Assembly: GCA_963832895.1 (NCBI GenBank)
Contig: CAWHVQ010000003.1
Location: forward strand, 186,001 to 250,000
DNA from: JAMXLO01 sp963832895
GTDB lineage: Bacteria; Pseudomonadota; Alphaproteobacteria; Acetobacterales; Acetobacteraceae
Direction: 5' to 3'
DNA length: 64,000 bases
Below, piece by piece: positions 26,254 to 35,045 of the stretch. The notes below the pieces were generated by a model. It saw nothing but the letters and a program-made list of their open reading frames with translations, was not told the DNA's origin and did not search any database. The translations under genes and the position numbers were made by a program. Every line of letters begins with the position of its first letter. Within the stretch, counting starts at the first letter, position 1.

Positions 26254-26973
26254 ATGTTCATCCGTCACGAATTCATCGAGCGCAACGCCTTTTTGCTGCT
26301 GGTGCTGACCCTGGTCACCATCGCGGTCGGCGGCATCGTCGAGGTGGTGCCGCTGTTCACCATCGAGACCACGGTCGAGCACGTGAAGGGCGTGCGCCCC
26401 TATTCGCCGCTCGAGCAGCGCGGCCGCGACATCTATGTGCGCGAGGGCTGCTACCTGTGCCACAGCCAGCAGATCCGCGCGCTGCGCGACGAGGTGGAGC
26501 GATACGGCCACTTCTCGCTGGCGGCGGAGAGCATGTACGACCATCCGTTCCAGTGGGGCTCCAAGCGCATCGGCCCCGATCTGGCGCGCGTCGGCGGCAA
26601 ATACTCCAGCGACTGGCACTACGCACATCTGAAGAATCCGCAGAGCGTCGTGCCGGAGTCGCTGATGCCGCACTACGCCTTCCTGGCGGACACTCCGCTG
26701 GAGACGGACGATATCTTCGCGCGGCTGCGGACGCTGCGGACTGTGGGTGTGCCTTACACGGATGACGAGATCAGCAATGCGGCGGCCGACCTTGCTGCTC
26801 AGGCCAATCCGAACGCCGACAACAGCAGCCTGCTGAAGCGCTATCCCAAGGCCGTGACGGTGCCGGGCGATGGTCGCGTTGTGACGGAAATGGATGCGCT
26901 GGTGGCTTACCTCCAGGTGCTTGGCACGATGGTCGACTTCGCCGATCCCGCCAACGAACGGCTGCAGCAATGA
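26254..26973 (+). CDS. ccoO: cbb3 oxidase subunit II, mono-haem cytochrome c
   Basis: A 239-residue membrane-anchored cytochrome c. It has one N-terminal helix (NAFLLLVLTLVTIAVGGIVE), the haem motif EGCYLCHSQQIR near residue 65, and the axial-methionine region VVPESLMPHYAFL. It receives electrons from CcoP and passes them to CcoN. GGGAGAA lies just before the ATG, four bases after the ccoN stop. Its stop overlaps the ccoQ start. Confidence 0.97.
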   Translation: MFIRHEFIERNAFLLLVLTLVTIAVGGIVEVVPLFTIETTVEHVKGVRPYSPLEQRGRDIYVREGCYLCHSQQIRALRDEVERYGHFSLAAESMYDHPFQWGSKRIGPDLARVGGKYSSDWHYAHLKNPQSVVPESLMPHYAFLADTPLETDDIFARLRTLRTVGVPYTDDEISNAAADLAAQANPNADNSSLLKRYPKAVTVPGDGRVVTEMDALVAYLQVLGTMVDFADPANERLQQ

Positions 26974-27116
26974 TAACCATCATCGTGTGGCTGCAGCACA
27001 ACTGGATCGCGCCGGTGTTCGCCGTGTTCCTGCTGATCCTGCTCACTACCTACTGGCCGGGGCGCAAGTCCCAGATCGAGCGGCATGGCCGCATCCCGCT
27101 CGAAGACGACCGCTGA
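26970..27116 (+). CDS. ccoQ: cbb3 oxidase small subunit CcoQ
   Basis: A 48-residue protein: MITIIVWLQHNWIAPVFAVF begins a single membrane helix running to TTYWPGR, then a short charged tail ending LEDDR. The ATG overlaps the ccoO stop (ATGA) and the stop lies 11 bases before ccoP, the standard CcoQ position. CcoQ stabilises CcoP in the complex. Confidence 0.93.
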   Translation: MITIIVWLQHNWIAPVFAVFLLILLTTYWPGRKSQIERHGRIPLEDDR

Positions 27117-27127
27117 GGAGCGCCGCT

Positions 27128-27997
27128 GTGCCAACCAAGATCGAGAAGGACATCGTGACCGGTCGCGAAACCACCGGTCACGAGTGGGACGGCCTGAAGG
27201 AGCTGAACACACCGCTGCCGAAGTGGTGGCTGTATGTGCTCTACGCCACGATCGCCTGGGCCGCGGTATGGTGCGTGCTGTATCCGTCGGTGCCGGGCAT
27301 CACCGGTTACTTCCATGGCGTGCTGGGTTATTCGCAGCGCACCGCGGTGAACAATGAAGTGCGGGCGGTTGCCGAGCTGCGCGCCGGCACGATGGACAAG
27401 ATCAAGGCGCTGTCGTTCGCTGACATCCGCAAGGACCCGCAACTCATGGCGGCGGCCGATACCGCCGGGCGGATCGCCTTCGCCAACAACTGTCAGCCGT
27501 GCCATGGCGCCGGCGGCGGCGGTCAGCCGGGCTATCCGGCGCTGGCCGCCGGCGGGTGGATCTGGGGTGGTTCGCTCGATGCGATTCAGCAGACCATCAC
27601 CTACGGTATCCGCAGCGGCGACAACAAGGCGCGCAACTCGCAGATGCTGCGCTTTGGCGTCGATGGCATCCTGAAGCCCGCTGAGATCCAGCAGGTCGCC
27701 GACTACGTGATGACCCTCTTCGGTAACGTGGAGCCCGGCCAGGACGTGTCCGCCGGCAAGAAATTGTTCGCCGACAACTGCGCGGTGTGTCACGGCGACG
27801 CGGGGCAGGGCGATCGTGAGAAGGGTGCTCCAAGACTGGCCTCCCGTGTCCACCTCTATGGCAACGACCGCGCAACCGTGGTGGCGCAGATCACCTCGCC
27901 ACGGATGGGCGTGATGCCGGCGTGGCACACGCGCCTCGACGAAGCCACCATCAAGAGCCTGTCGCTCTACGTGCATTCATTGGGCGGCGGCGAATAG
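27128..27997 (+). CDS. ccoP: cbb3 oxidase subunit III, di-haem cytochrome c
   Basis: A 289-residue electron-entry subunit. It has an N-terminal cytoplasmic segment with HEWDGLKELNTPLPKWWLYV, one membrane helix, and two cytochrome c domains with haem sites NNCQPCHGAGGG (about residue 121) and DNCAVCHGDAGQ (about residue 218). It starts with GTG after GAGGAG. The N-terminal DGLKELNTPLP signature is diagnostic for CcoP. Confidence 0.96.
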   Translation: MPTKIEKDIVTGRETTGHEWDGLKELNTPLPKWWLYVLYATIAWAAVWCVLYPSVPGITGYFHGVLGYSQRTAVNNEVRAVAELRAGTMDKIKALSFADIRKDPQLMAAADTAGRIAFANNCQPCHGAGGGGQPGYPALAAGGWIWGGSLDAIQQTITYGIRSGDNKARNSQMLRFGVDGILKPAEIQQVADYVMTLFGNVEPGQDVSAGKKLFADNCAVCHGDAGQGDREKGAPRLASRVHLYGNDRATVVAQITSPRMGVMPAWHTRLDEATIKSLSLYVHSLGGGE

Positions 27998-28007
27998 GCG
28001 CGCGACG

Positions 28008-29465
28008 ATGTCCCGCATCAGCAAGTCAGATCGTCTGCTCCAGCTCCAGCGCGAGGAGGCCGGCGATCACCTCTATGCAAACCGCGTGCGCGTCTATCCG
28101 AAGTCGGTGCACGGCCCGGTTCGCAACGTCAAATGGGCGGTGCTGATCGTCTGTCTCGGCGTCTATTACCTGCTGCCCTGGCTGCGCTGGCATCGCGGCA
28201 TCAACCAGCCGGACCAAGCGGTGCTGCTGTCGATCTGGAACGAGCGCTTCTACTTCTTCAATCTCGAATTCTGGCCACAGGACATCTACTATCTGACCGG
28301 CCTCTTGATCATGGGCGCGGTCGCTTTGTTCCTGGTCACCAGCCTGCTCGGACGCGTCTGGTGCGGCTACACCTGTCCACAGACCGTATGGACCGATCTC
28401 TTCATGTGGATCGAGCGCCTGATCGAGGGCGACCGCAACGAACGCATGAGACGCGACGCGGAGCCGGTAACGTTCGACACTGCGTGGCGGAAGACGCTGA
28501 AGCACGTCGCATGGCTCGGCATCGCATTCTGGACCGGCGGTGCATGGATCATGTACTACGTCGATGCGCCGACCGTGACAGTGGAATTCTGGACCGGTAC
28601 CGCGTCGAAGGAGGTGTATTTCTTCACCTTCCTGTTCACCGCCACCACGTATCTGCTGGCCGGCTGGGCGCGCGAGCAGGTCTGCACCTACATGTGCCCG
28701 TGGCCTCGCTTCCAGTCCGCCATGCTGGACGAACAGAGCGTCACAGTGACGTATCAGGGCTGGCGCGGCGAACCGCGCGCACGTGGCAAGCGACATGATG
28801 ACACGCCCGCCGGGGATTGCATCGACTGCGGTGCCTGTGTCACCGCGTGTCCCACCGGCATCGACATCCGCGACGGCATCCAGCTCGAGTGCATCAACTG
28901 CGGACTGTGCATCGACGCGTGCAATCATGTGATGGAACGCACAGGTCGGCCAAAATGGCTGATCACCTGGGACACGCTGGCCGATCAGGCAGCCAAGGCG
29001 GCGGGGCGGCAAACCACATTGCACCTGCTGCGCCCGCGCACGCTGATCTACGTCTCGGCGCTGGTTCTCGCCGCGGTCGTGATGACGGGTGCGCTGGCGA
29101 TGCGATCGTCTGTGGGCCTTTCCGTGCTGCACGACCGCGCGCCGTTGTTCGTGCGCCTGCCTGACGGCGATCTGCGCAACGGCTACACCGTGAAGATCGT
29201 CAACAAGGGTCCGAATGTCGCGCTGTTCGAACTGCGCAGCGACGGCCTGAACGCCACGTCGCTGGCCGAAGCGGACGAGGGATTAGGACCGGCGAGCCGG
29301 CTTGGTTTGATGGTGAAGGGTGACAGCGTCGGCACGTTCCGCGTCACGGTGGCCGGTGAACCGGATCACCTGGTCGATGGCTCGCAACGTATCGATTTCC
29401 TGCTGCGCAACACCGATACCGGCGAGCAGACTGTGTATCACTCGCTATTCATGGGGCCGCGATGA
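28008..29465 (+). CDS. ccoG: Cytochrome oxidase accessory protein CcoG
   Basis: A 485-residue membrane iron-sulfur protein (FixG/RdxA family) needed for copper delivery to cbb3 oxidase, probably by reducing Cu(II). It has several helices, the family motif CGYTCPQTVWTDLFMWIER, and two 4Fe-4S clusters in CIDCGACVTACPTGIDI (about residue 271) and CINCGLCIDACNHVM. An Ig-like domain fills the C-terminus. It starts ten bases after ccoP, and its stop overlaps ccoH by four bases. Confidence 0.95.
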   Translation: MSRISKSDRLLQLQREEAGDHLYANRVRVYPKSVHGPVRNVKWAVLIVCLGVYYLLPWLRWHRGINQPDQAVLLSIWNERFYFFNLEFWPQDIYYLTGLLIMGAVALFLVTSLLGRVWCGYTCPQTVWTDLFMWIERLIEGDRNERMRRDAEPVTFDTAWRKTLKHVAWLGIAFWTGGAWIMYYVDAPTVTVEFWTGTASKEVYFFTFLFTATTYLLAGWAREQVCTYMCPWPRFQSAMLDEQSVTVTYQGWRGEPRARGKRHDDTPAGDCIDCGACVTACPTGIDIRDGIQLECINCGLCIDACNHVMERTGRPKWLITWDTLADQAAKAAGRQTTLHLLRPRTLIYVSALVLAAVVMTGALAMRSSVGLSVLHDRAPLFVRLPDGDLRNGYTVKIVNKGPNVALFELRSDGLNATSLAEADEGLGPASRLGLMVKGDSVGTFRVTVAGEPDHLVDGSQRIDFLLRNTDTGEQTVYHSLFMGPR

Positions 29466-29923
29466 AATCGATATGGCGCTTTTTCCCGCTGGGGGTTGCG
29501 GCTGGGTTGGGCATCGTTGTCGTGGTGAATGCCGGTATGATCTATGCCGCGCTGAGCACCTTCCCCGGGCAGGCAGGCGAGGAAGATTTCGCTCTGAGCA
29601 ACCACTACGACGCGGTGCTTGAGCGGGAGCAGCGGGAAGCAGTGCTTGGGTGGACGGTGGTGGCGTTGACCGACGCGACCGGTCGGCCGGAGGTGACGCT
29701 GACCGATCGAAACGGCGCGCCACTGGACGGTGCGTCGGTGGCGGCGTCGGCCGAGCGTCCGCTGGGGGCGCCGGAACAGCGGGCGCTGGCGTTCAGCGAA
29801 GCGACACCCGGGCACTACGTGGCGACTGCGGCACTGCCGGCGCCCGGACAGTGGGAGCTGACGCTGTCGGCATCGTACGGGGGCCACGACATTGCTGCGA
29901 CGCGGCGGGTGATCGTGCATTGA
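29462..29923 (+). CDS. ccoH: cbb3 oxidase assembly protein CcoH (FixH)
   Basis: A 153-residue protein with an N-terminal membrane helix (FFPLGVAAGLGIVVVVNAGM), the motif ALSNHYDAVLEREQ, and a beta-rich periplasmic domain. It belongs to the FixH family, which takes part in assembling the oxidase complex. The start overlaps the ccoG stop (ATGA). Its own stop overlaps a TTG that is the best start for ccoI. Confidence 0.92.
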   Translation: MKSIWRFFPLGVAAGLGIVVVVNAGMIYAALSTFPGQAGEEDFALSNHYDAVLEREQREAVLGWTVVALTDATGRPEVTLTDRNGAPLDGASVAASAERPLGAPEQRALAFSEATPGHYVATAALPAPGQWELTLSASYGGHDIAATRRVIVH

Positions 29924-32361
29924 CCCTGTTCCACTTCTCCCCCTCACCTCGCGGGAGGGGGTTGGGGGATGGGGGCGATCGCGCTGGGGGAGCGGATAAT
30001 TCGTCTGCTCCAACTTCAACTCCAAGGTCGGTCACCTGCCTGCACTGCGACCTCCCTACCAGCCGAGGGCGCCGTTTCTGTTGCCCGGGCTGTGCTGCTG
30101 CCTATGAGACCATTCAGACGCTCGGCCTCGGCCGCTATTACGCGCAGCGGATTCTCGATCCGACGTTGCGCGCACTCCGACCCGAACCAGCCGAACGTCG
30201 CGACCTGTCCCGCTTCATCACAACCGGATCCGATGGCAGCCACGAACTCATCGTTGCGATCGACGGTCTGCAATGCGGCGCCTGTGTCTGGCTGATCGAG
30301 TCAGTCCTCGCGCGCGAACCCGACCTGCTGGTCGGCCGCGTCAACATGACCACCCGACGCCTGCGCCTGGTCTGGCGCGGTGCGCCCGATCGAGCGGCAT
30401 CCCTGGTCGACACAATCGAGAGCCTCGGCTATCGCCTGGTGCCATTCGACGCGGCATCGCTGGCCGCCGCATCCGACAGCACCGACCGCGCCCTCATCCG
30501 GGCGCTCGCCGTGGCAGGCTTCGCCGCGGGCAACGTGATGCTGCTTTCTATCGGCATCTGGGCGGGCGAGGTTGGCGGGCTGCTACACGACATGGGTCCC
30601 GCGACGCGCGACCTGCTGCATTGGTTCTCCGCGCTGATCGCCATGCCGGCCATTGCGTATGCCGGGATGCCGTTTTTCACGTCAGCCGTCGTGGCGCTGC
30701 GGCAATTGCGAACCAACATGGACATGCCGATCAGTCTCGGCGTTATCCTGGTCACTGGCATGAGCCTTGTGCAGACCATGCAGGGCGGGGCCCACACCTA
30801 CTTCGATTCAGCAATCACATTGCTGTTCTTTCTGCTGATCGGCCGCGTGCTGGATCATCGCGCCCGCGGCCAGGCCCGCGCCACGGCCGAGCAGTTGCTG
30901 ACACTGCGTGCCTCTGAGGTCGCGGTGCTGCGATCCGATGGCAGCACCGAACGTCGCAATCAGCATGGCATCGTGCCCGGCGATCGGATCCTGGTCGGTC
31001 TGGGCGAGCGGATCGGTGTCGATGGCGTTGTCGAGCGCGGCACATCTTTGCTGGACGCCAGTCTCGTCACCGGCGAAAGCCTCCCTACCGCCGCCGCGCC
31101 CGGCTCGCAGGTATTTGCCGGCACGCTCAATCTCGGCATGCCGCTGACCGTGCGCGCGACCGCCGCCGGCAACGGCACGTTGCTCGCAGAATGCGCCCGG
31201 CTCATCGAGGCCGCGGAGGCGCGACGTTCGCGCTTTGTGGTGCTCGCCGATCGTGTGGCACGCCGCTATGCGCCCGCCGTGCACGTCACCGCGCTGCTGA
31301 CCTTTCTGTGGTGGTACTTTGCTGCCGGCGTATCCGTCAGTCAGGCGCTGCTGACCGCGAGCGCGGTGTTGATCATCACCTGCCCCTGCGCATTGGCGCT
31401 CGCGGTACCGATGGTGCAGGTGATCGCCACCGGCCGCCTGTTCCGTTCCGGCATGCTGCTGAAATCTCCCACCGCTCTGGAGCGACTGGCCGATGTAGAT
31501 ACAGTCGTATTTGATAAGACCGGCACGCTGACCGAGCCGACGATGCCGCTGGTTCGAGAACCGGACCTCGATCAGGCCGCATTGCGCGTTGCCGCATCGC
31601 TTGCCGCAGGCAGCCGCCACCCACTCGCGCGTTCGCTCCTGGCGGCATCGGGACCCGTCGCGGTGGCGGACGATCTGATAGAACATGCTGGACAGGGGTT
31701 GCAGGCGGGCGATGTCCGTTTGGGCAGCCGGGCATTCGTTACATCATGTGGCGACTGCCATGCAGCCGCTGGTCCGGAGCTGTGGCTTGCGCGTCCGGGT
31801 CTCCCGCCAGTGTGCTTTCGCTTTGCCGAGACATTGCGAGCGGATGCATCGGCAACTCTGGCAAAACTGCGGCGCCTCGGTCTCGATCTGCGCCTGCTCT
31901 CCGGCGATCATGCGACCGCGGTTGCACCGATCGCTGCCGCACTCGGTATTCGGCATTGGCAGGCAGAGCACACGCCGGTGCAGAAGGTTGCGGTGGTCGA
32001 GGCACTGGCGCGTTCCGGCAGGAAGGTGCTGATGGTTGGCGACGGCCTGAACGATAGCCCGTCTCTGGCGGCCGCAAGCGTCTCCGCCTCGCCCGCAAGC
32101 GCTGCCGACATCAGTCAGACGGTCGCCGACGTGGTGTTCCAGGGCAACCTCCTGGCTCCTGTCGCGACACTGATCGAGCTTGCGCGGCGCGCCCGCAGCG
32201 TGATGCGGCAGAACCTCGCTCTCTCGATCGGCTACAACGCGTTGATGGTGCCGTTGGCTGTGACGGGCTTTGTCACGCCGTGGCTCGCCGCGGCGGCGAT
32301 GTCGAGTTCGTCGCTGCTCGTCATGGCGAACAGTTTTCGGCTGCGGGGCAGATTGCCATGA
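29920..32361 (+). CDS. ccoI: Copper-exporting P1B-type ATPase for oxidase assembly
   Basis: An 813-residue P-type ATPase of the CcoI/FixI/CtpA group, which supplies copper to cbb3 oxidase. In order: a Cys-rich N-terminus (CLHCDLP, then FCCPGC), a metal-binding domain with GLQCGACVWLIES, eight membrane helices with TCPCALALAVPM, the phosphorylation site DKTGTLTEP, and the hinge GDGLNDSPSLAAA. No ATG fits. The TTG at 29920 overlaps the ccoH stop; a TTG at 29962 is the alternative. The first 20 codons after the TTG are supplied by a GC-rich repeat element, which is unusual. Confidence 0.93.
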   Translation: MTLFHFSPSPRGRGLGDGGDRAGGADNSSAPTSTPRSVTCLHCDLPTSRGRRFCCPGCAAAYETIQTLGLGRYYAQRILDPTLRALRPEPAERRDLSRFITTGSDGSHELIVAIDGLQCGACVWLIESVLAREPDLLVGRVNMTTRRLRLVWRGAPDRAASLVDTIESLGYRLVPFDAASLAAASDSTDRALIRALAVAGFAAGNVMLLSIGIWAGEVGGLLHDMGPATRDLLHWFSALIAMPAIAYAGMPFFTSAVVALRQLRTNMDMPISLGVILVTGMSLVQTMQGGAHTYFDSAITLLFFLLIGRVLDHRARGQARATAEQLLTLRASEVAVLRSDGSTERRNQHGIVPGDRILVGLGERIGVDGVVERGTSLLDASLVTGESLPTAAAPGSQVFAGTLNLGMPLTVRATAAGNGTLLAECARLIEAAEARRSRFVVLADRVARRYAPAVHVTALLTFLWWYFAAGVSVSQALLTASAVLIITCPCALALAVPMVQVIATGRLFRSGMLLKSPTALERLADVDTVVFDKTGTLTEPTMPLVREPDLDQAALRVAASLAAGSRHPLARSLLAASGPVAVADDLIEHAGQGLQAGDVRLGSRAFVTSCGDCHAAAGPELWLARPGLPPVCFRFAETLRADASATLAKLRRLGLDLRLLSGDHATAVAPIAAALGIRHWQAEHTPVQKVAVVEALARSGRKVLMVGDGLNDSPSLAAASVSASPASAADISQTVADVVFQGNLLAPVATLIELARRARSVMRQNLALSIGYNALMVPLAVTGFVTPWLAAAAMSSSSLLVMANSFRLRGRLP
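29936..29980. repeat. GC-rich palindromic repeat, copy 3, inside the 5' end of ccoI
   Basis: CTCCCCCTCACCTCGCGGGA followed by GGGGG-TT-GGGGGATGGGGG. It is related to the elements at 8992-9016 and 24407-24450. Here it reads through in frame as SPSPRGRGLGDGG before the metal-binding domain of ccoI. Confidence 0.55.
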
Positions 32362-32505
32362 GTGTCATCCTGTACCTGCTCGGCGCAAGCCTGATCCTCG
32401 GTGGTGGTGGGCTGGCGATTTTCTTGTGGTCGCTGCGCTCCGGTCAGTACCGAGGATCTGGAAGGTGCTGCCAACCGCATCCTGTTCGACGACGATCAGC
32501 GGTAG
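32358..32505 (+). pseudogene. ccoS: cbb3 oxidase maturation protein CcoS, one extra base
   Basis: Opens MSVILYLLGASLILGGGGLA, continues IFLWSLRSGQY, then shifts. Removing one C at GTACC (32447-32451) gives EDLEGAANRILFDDDQR and a stop, a textbook 48-residue CcoS. CcoS is a small single-helix protein needed to insert cofactors into cbb3 oxidase. The ATG overlaps the ccoI stop (ATGA). Because all other oxidase genes are intact, the extra base is more likely an error than a real loss. The 3' end overlaps convergent glpD by ten bases. Confidence 0.88.
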
Positions 32506-34049
32506 GGGGGCCGCATGAGGTAGTCAGTCAGCGCGCCAACCTCCGCCGCACTCATCCGCAATCCAAGCTTGCTCCTTCGCCACACTATATCCTCAGCGGT
32601 CGTCGCCCATTCGGTGCGCACCAACCAAACGACCTCGCGTTCGGAAAGATCGGGGCCAAACAGGCGCCCCAGGGCTGCCGCTTCGCGTGCATCGCCGAGT
32701 ACGTCGGCCGTCGCCGTGCCATACGCGTTGACCAGACGACGCAGCGTCGCATCTGGCAGAAACGGGTAGCGTCGCGACAGGTCGGCGCGCACGCGTTCGA
32801 TGCCGTTCCACGGGAAATCGCCACCCGGCAATGCAACTCGTGCCGTCCACGCACCGCGCATTTCGGGGAAGAACCGTAGCAGCTTCGCCATCGCCGCCTC
32901 CGCCAGTCGTCGATACGTGGTGATCTTGCCGCCGAATGCCGACAACAACGCTGGTTCCTCCAGCGTCAGCACATAGTCGCGCGTCGCCTCCTGGGCCTTG
33001 CCGGCGCCATCATCCAGCAGCGGCCGCACCCCTGCATAGCGCCACACGATATCCGACGGTGCGACCGGTGTGCGCAGATACTGGCTGACCGCGCCACACA
33101 GGTACTGTTCCTCATCGCTGGAACTCGCCACGTCGGACGGATCGCCATGAAAGTCCTCATCGGTGGTGCCGATCAGCGTGAAGTTCTGCTCGTACGGTAT
33201 CGCGAAACAGATGCGGCCGTCCGCGTTCTGGAAGATGTAGCTGCGATCGTGCGCATAGAGCCGCGGCACAACGATGTGGCTGCCCTTCACCAGCCTGACG
33301 CGCTGCGGTTCCGCCATACCAATCACATCGCGCAGCACGCGCGTCACATGCGGGCCGCCGGCATTCACCAGCACGCGCGCCTCGGCCGTGGCGCCGCCTT
33401 CCAGCATCAGGTGCCACGCACCATCCGCATGCCTGGCGCCGATGCAGCGGGTGCGCGTGCGAATTTCCGCGCCGCGCGCTGCTGCATCGCGCGCGTTCAG
33501 CACCACGAGCCGGGCATCATCGACCCAACAGTCGGAATATTCGAACGCGCGCGTGAACTCTGGCCGCAGCGGGGTGCCGGCGGAATCCGCGCGCAGATCC
33601 AGCGATCGCGTGCCCGGGAGGATCTCCCGACCGCCAAGATGGTCGTACAGGAAGAGTCCCAGGCGGATCAGCCACCATGGCCGCAGCCCGGCATGATGCG
33701 GCAGAACAAACCGCATCGGTCGAATGATGTGCGGTGCGATGCGCAGCAGAACCTCACGTTCAGCGAGCAACTCCCGCACCAGGCGAAACGCATACTGCTC
33801 CAGATAGCGCAGGCCGCCATGGATCAGCTTGGTCGATGCAGACGAGGTGCCGCTGGCAAGATCGCCCTGCTCGACCAGCAGCACCGACAGCCCGCGCCCC
33901 GCGGCGTCACGGGCGATGCCGCAGCCGTTGATGCCGCCGCCGATGATCGCGAGATCGAACGGCCTGGTGCCCGACGTCGCTGATTTTGCGGTCGCTGTCT
34001 CTATCAAGGTGTCCGGCCATGCTGGAGATGCATCGTGACTGCGAAACAC
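32496..34049 (-). CDS. glpD: Glycerol-3-phosphate dehydrogenase (FAD, respiratory)
   Basis: Up to 517 residues. It has the FAD-binding motif LAIIGGGINGCGIARDAAGR, the GlpD signature SSASTKLIHGGLRYLEQY, and SAFGGKITTYRRLAEAAM in the C-terminal part. It oxidises sn-glycerol-3-phosphate to dihydroxyacetone phosphate and feeds electrons to the quinone pool. The start is uncertain: a GTG at 34049 gives the longest product, and a TTG at 34007 gives an N-terminus of more usual length. No glycerol kinase or transporter lies nearby. Confidence 0.93.
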   Translation of the reverse strand: MFRSHDASPAWPDTLIETATAKSATSGTRPFDLAIIGGGINGCGIARDAAGRGLSVLLVEQGDLASGTSSASTKLIHGGLRYLEQYAFRLVRELLAEREVLLRIAPHIIRPMRFVLPHHAGLRPWWLIRLGLFLYDHLGGREILPGTRSLDLRADSAGTPLRPEFTRAFEYSDCWVDDARLVVLNARDAAARGAEIRTRTRCIGARHADGAWHLMLEGGATAEARVLVNAGGPHVTRVLRDVIGMAEPQRVRLVKGSHIVVPRLYAHDRSYIFQNADGRICFAIPYEQNFTLIGTTDEDFHGDPSDVASSSDEEQYLCGAVSQYLRTPVAPSDIVWRYAGVRPLLDDGAGKAQEATRDYVLTLEEPALLSAFGGKITTYRRLAEAAMAKLLRFFPEMRGAWTARVALPGGDFPWNGIERVRADLSRRYPFLPDATLRRLVNAYGTATADVLGDAREAAALGRLFGPDLSEREVVWLVRTEWATTAEDIVWRRSKLGLRMSAAEVGALTDYLMRPPYR

Positions 34050-34171
34050 TCTGTCGTGAAGAAGTTTATCGGGAAGCTGAGTGCCGAGGAGGGTGAGCGG
34101 CTTGGCGAGCCGATGGCAAACGGCAAGCCGCTGGCGCGCGACAGGTGCTGAAGGCGCGCATCAGGACGTTA
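34035..34171 (+). pseudogene. IS630-type transposase N-terminal remnant
   Basis: Reads HSVVKKFIGKLSAEEGERLG, then MANGKPLAR, and after a one- or two-base slip QVLKARIR. This matches my recollection of the N-terminus of IS630-family transposases (IxKYIVxLSxEERxxLExLI, then KGKxPARQLLKARILLKAD). Only about 45 codons survive, from just inside the glpD 5' end to the motA stop. No inverted repeats were seen. Confidence 0.45.
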
Positions 34172-35036
34172 GTTGACCTGCACCGACTGGACCGCCTCCT
34201 CAAGTTCGAGAAACGTCGGCATGTGCTCGTTAGGCACCATCTTGCGGCCTAACTCGACGCTGACCTGTGGTGCGTTGCCGTGCAGATGGGTGACCAGCAC
34301 CGCGCGGATCACCTCGTAGTATTTCGCTTCCTCCTCCACGACACCCTTCAGCCGCGACGCACACGGCCCTGCGAGACCATAGGCGAGCAGCACACCAAGA
34401 AACGTGCCGCAGAGCGCGCTGGCAATCATCCCGCCGAGTACCTGCCGGCGGCCGATCGATGTGGGACATCGTCTTGATCACGCCCAGCACGGCCGCGACG
34501 ATGCCAAGGGCCGGGAGGCCGTCCGCCATCATCTGCAAGGCATGCGCGCCGTGCAGCTCTTCGTTCAGCGTTTTCTTCAGCTCGCGCGCCATCACGTCTT
34601 CGATCTGGTTGGGGTCGTCGGCGTTCATCCCAACCATCCGCAGATAGTCGCAGATCATCGAACTGGCGAAGTGATTGGCGAGGACCTTGGGGAATTTTTG
34701 GAAGGCGGGGCTTTCCTCGGGCTTCTCGATATGCGGCTCAAGTGCCATGTTGCCCTTGGTGGTGGCGAGCCGAACGAGAAAATACAGCAGGCTGAGGAGA
34801 TCGACATAGTCGCCCTTCTTGAAGGCAGCGCCGCTGAAGATCTTCTTGCAACCACCAAGCGAATGCTTCAGTTCATGCATGCTGTTTGCCATGATGAACG
34901 CGGCGATCCCGGAGCCGCCGATCGTCCACATTTCGAATGGCAGCGCCTCGACCAGCACATCGAAGCTGCCGCCAGAAACGACGTAGCTGCCGAACACGCA
35001 GCCGAGCAACAGGACGAAGGCGCCTATCGTCAGCAT
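34169..35036 (-). pseudogene. motA: Flagellar motor stator protein MotA, one extra base
   Basis: Two frames join into a 288-residue MotA, the usual length. The first has LLGCVFGSYVVSGGSFDVLV, then ALPFEMWTIGGSGIAAFI, and DGLPALGIVAAVLGVIKTM. The second has MIASALCGTFLGVLLAYGLA, then YEVIRAVLVTHLHGNAPQ. The change is at GTACC (34438-34442); removing one C gives HIDRPPAVLGGMIASAL, which fits the strongly conserved MotA loop. MotA and MotB form the proton channel that drives the flagellum. The gene lies downstream of motB, the reverse of the common order. Confidence 0.88.
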
Positions 35037-35045
35037 TGCATGGGC

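Noticed and set aside
29969..29971. ATG within the repeat as start of ccoI
   Set aside because: It is in another frame and leads to MGAIALGERIIRLLQLQ, which does not join the ATPase frame.
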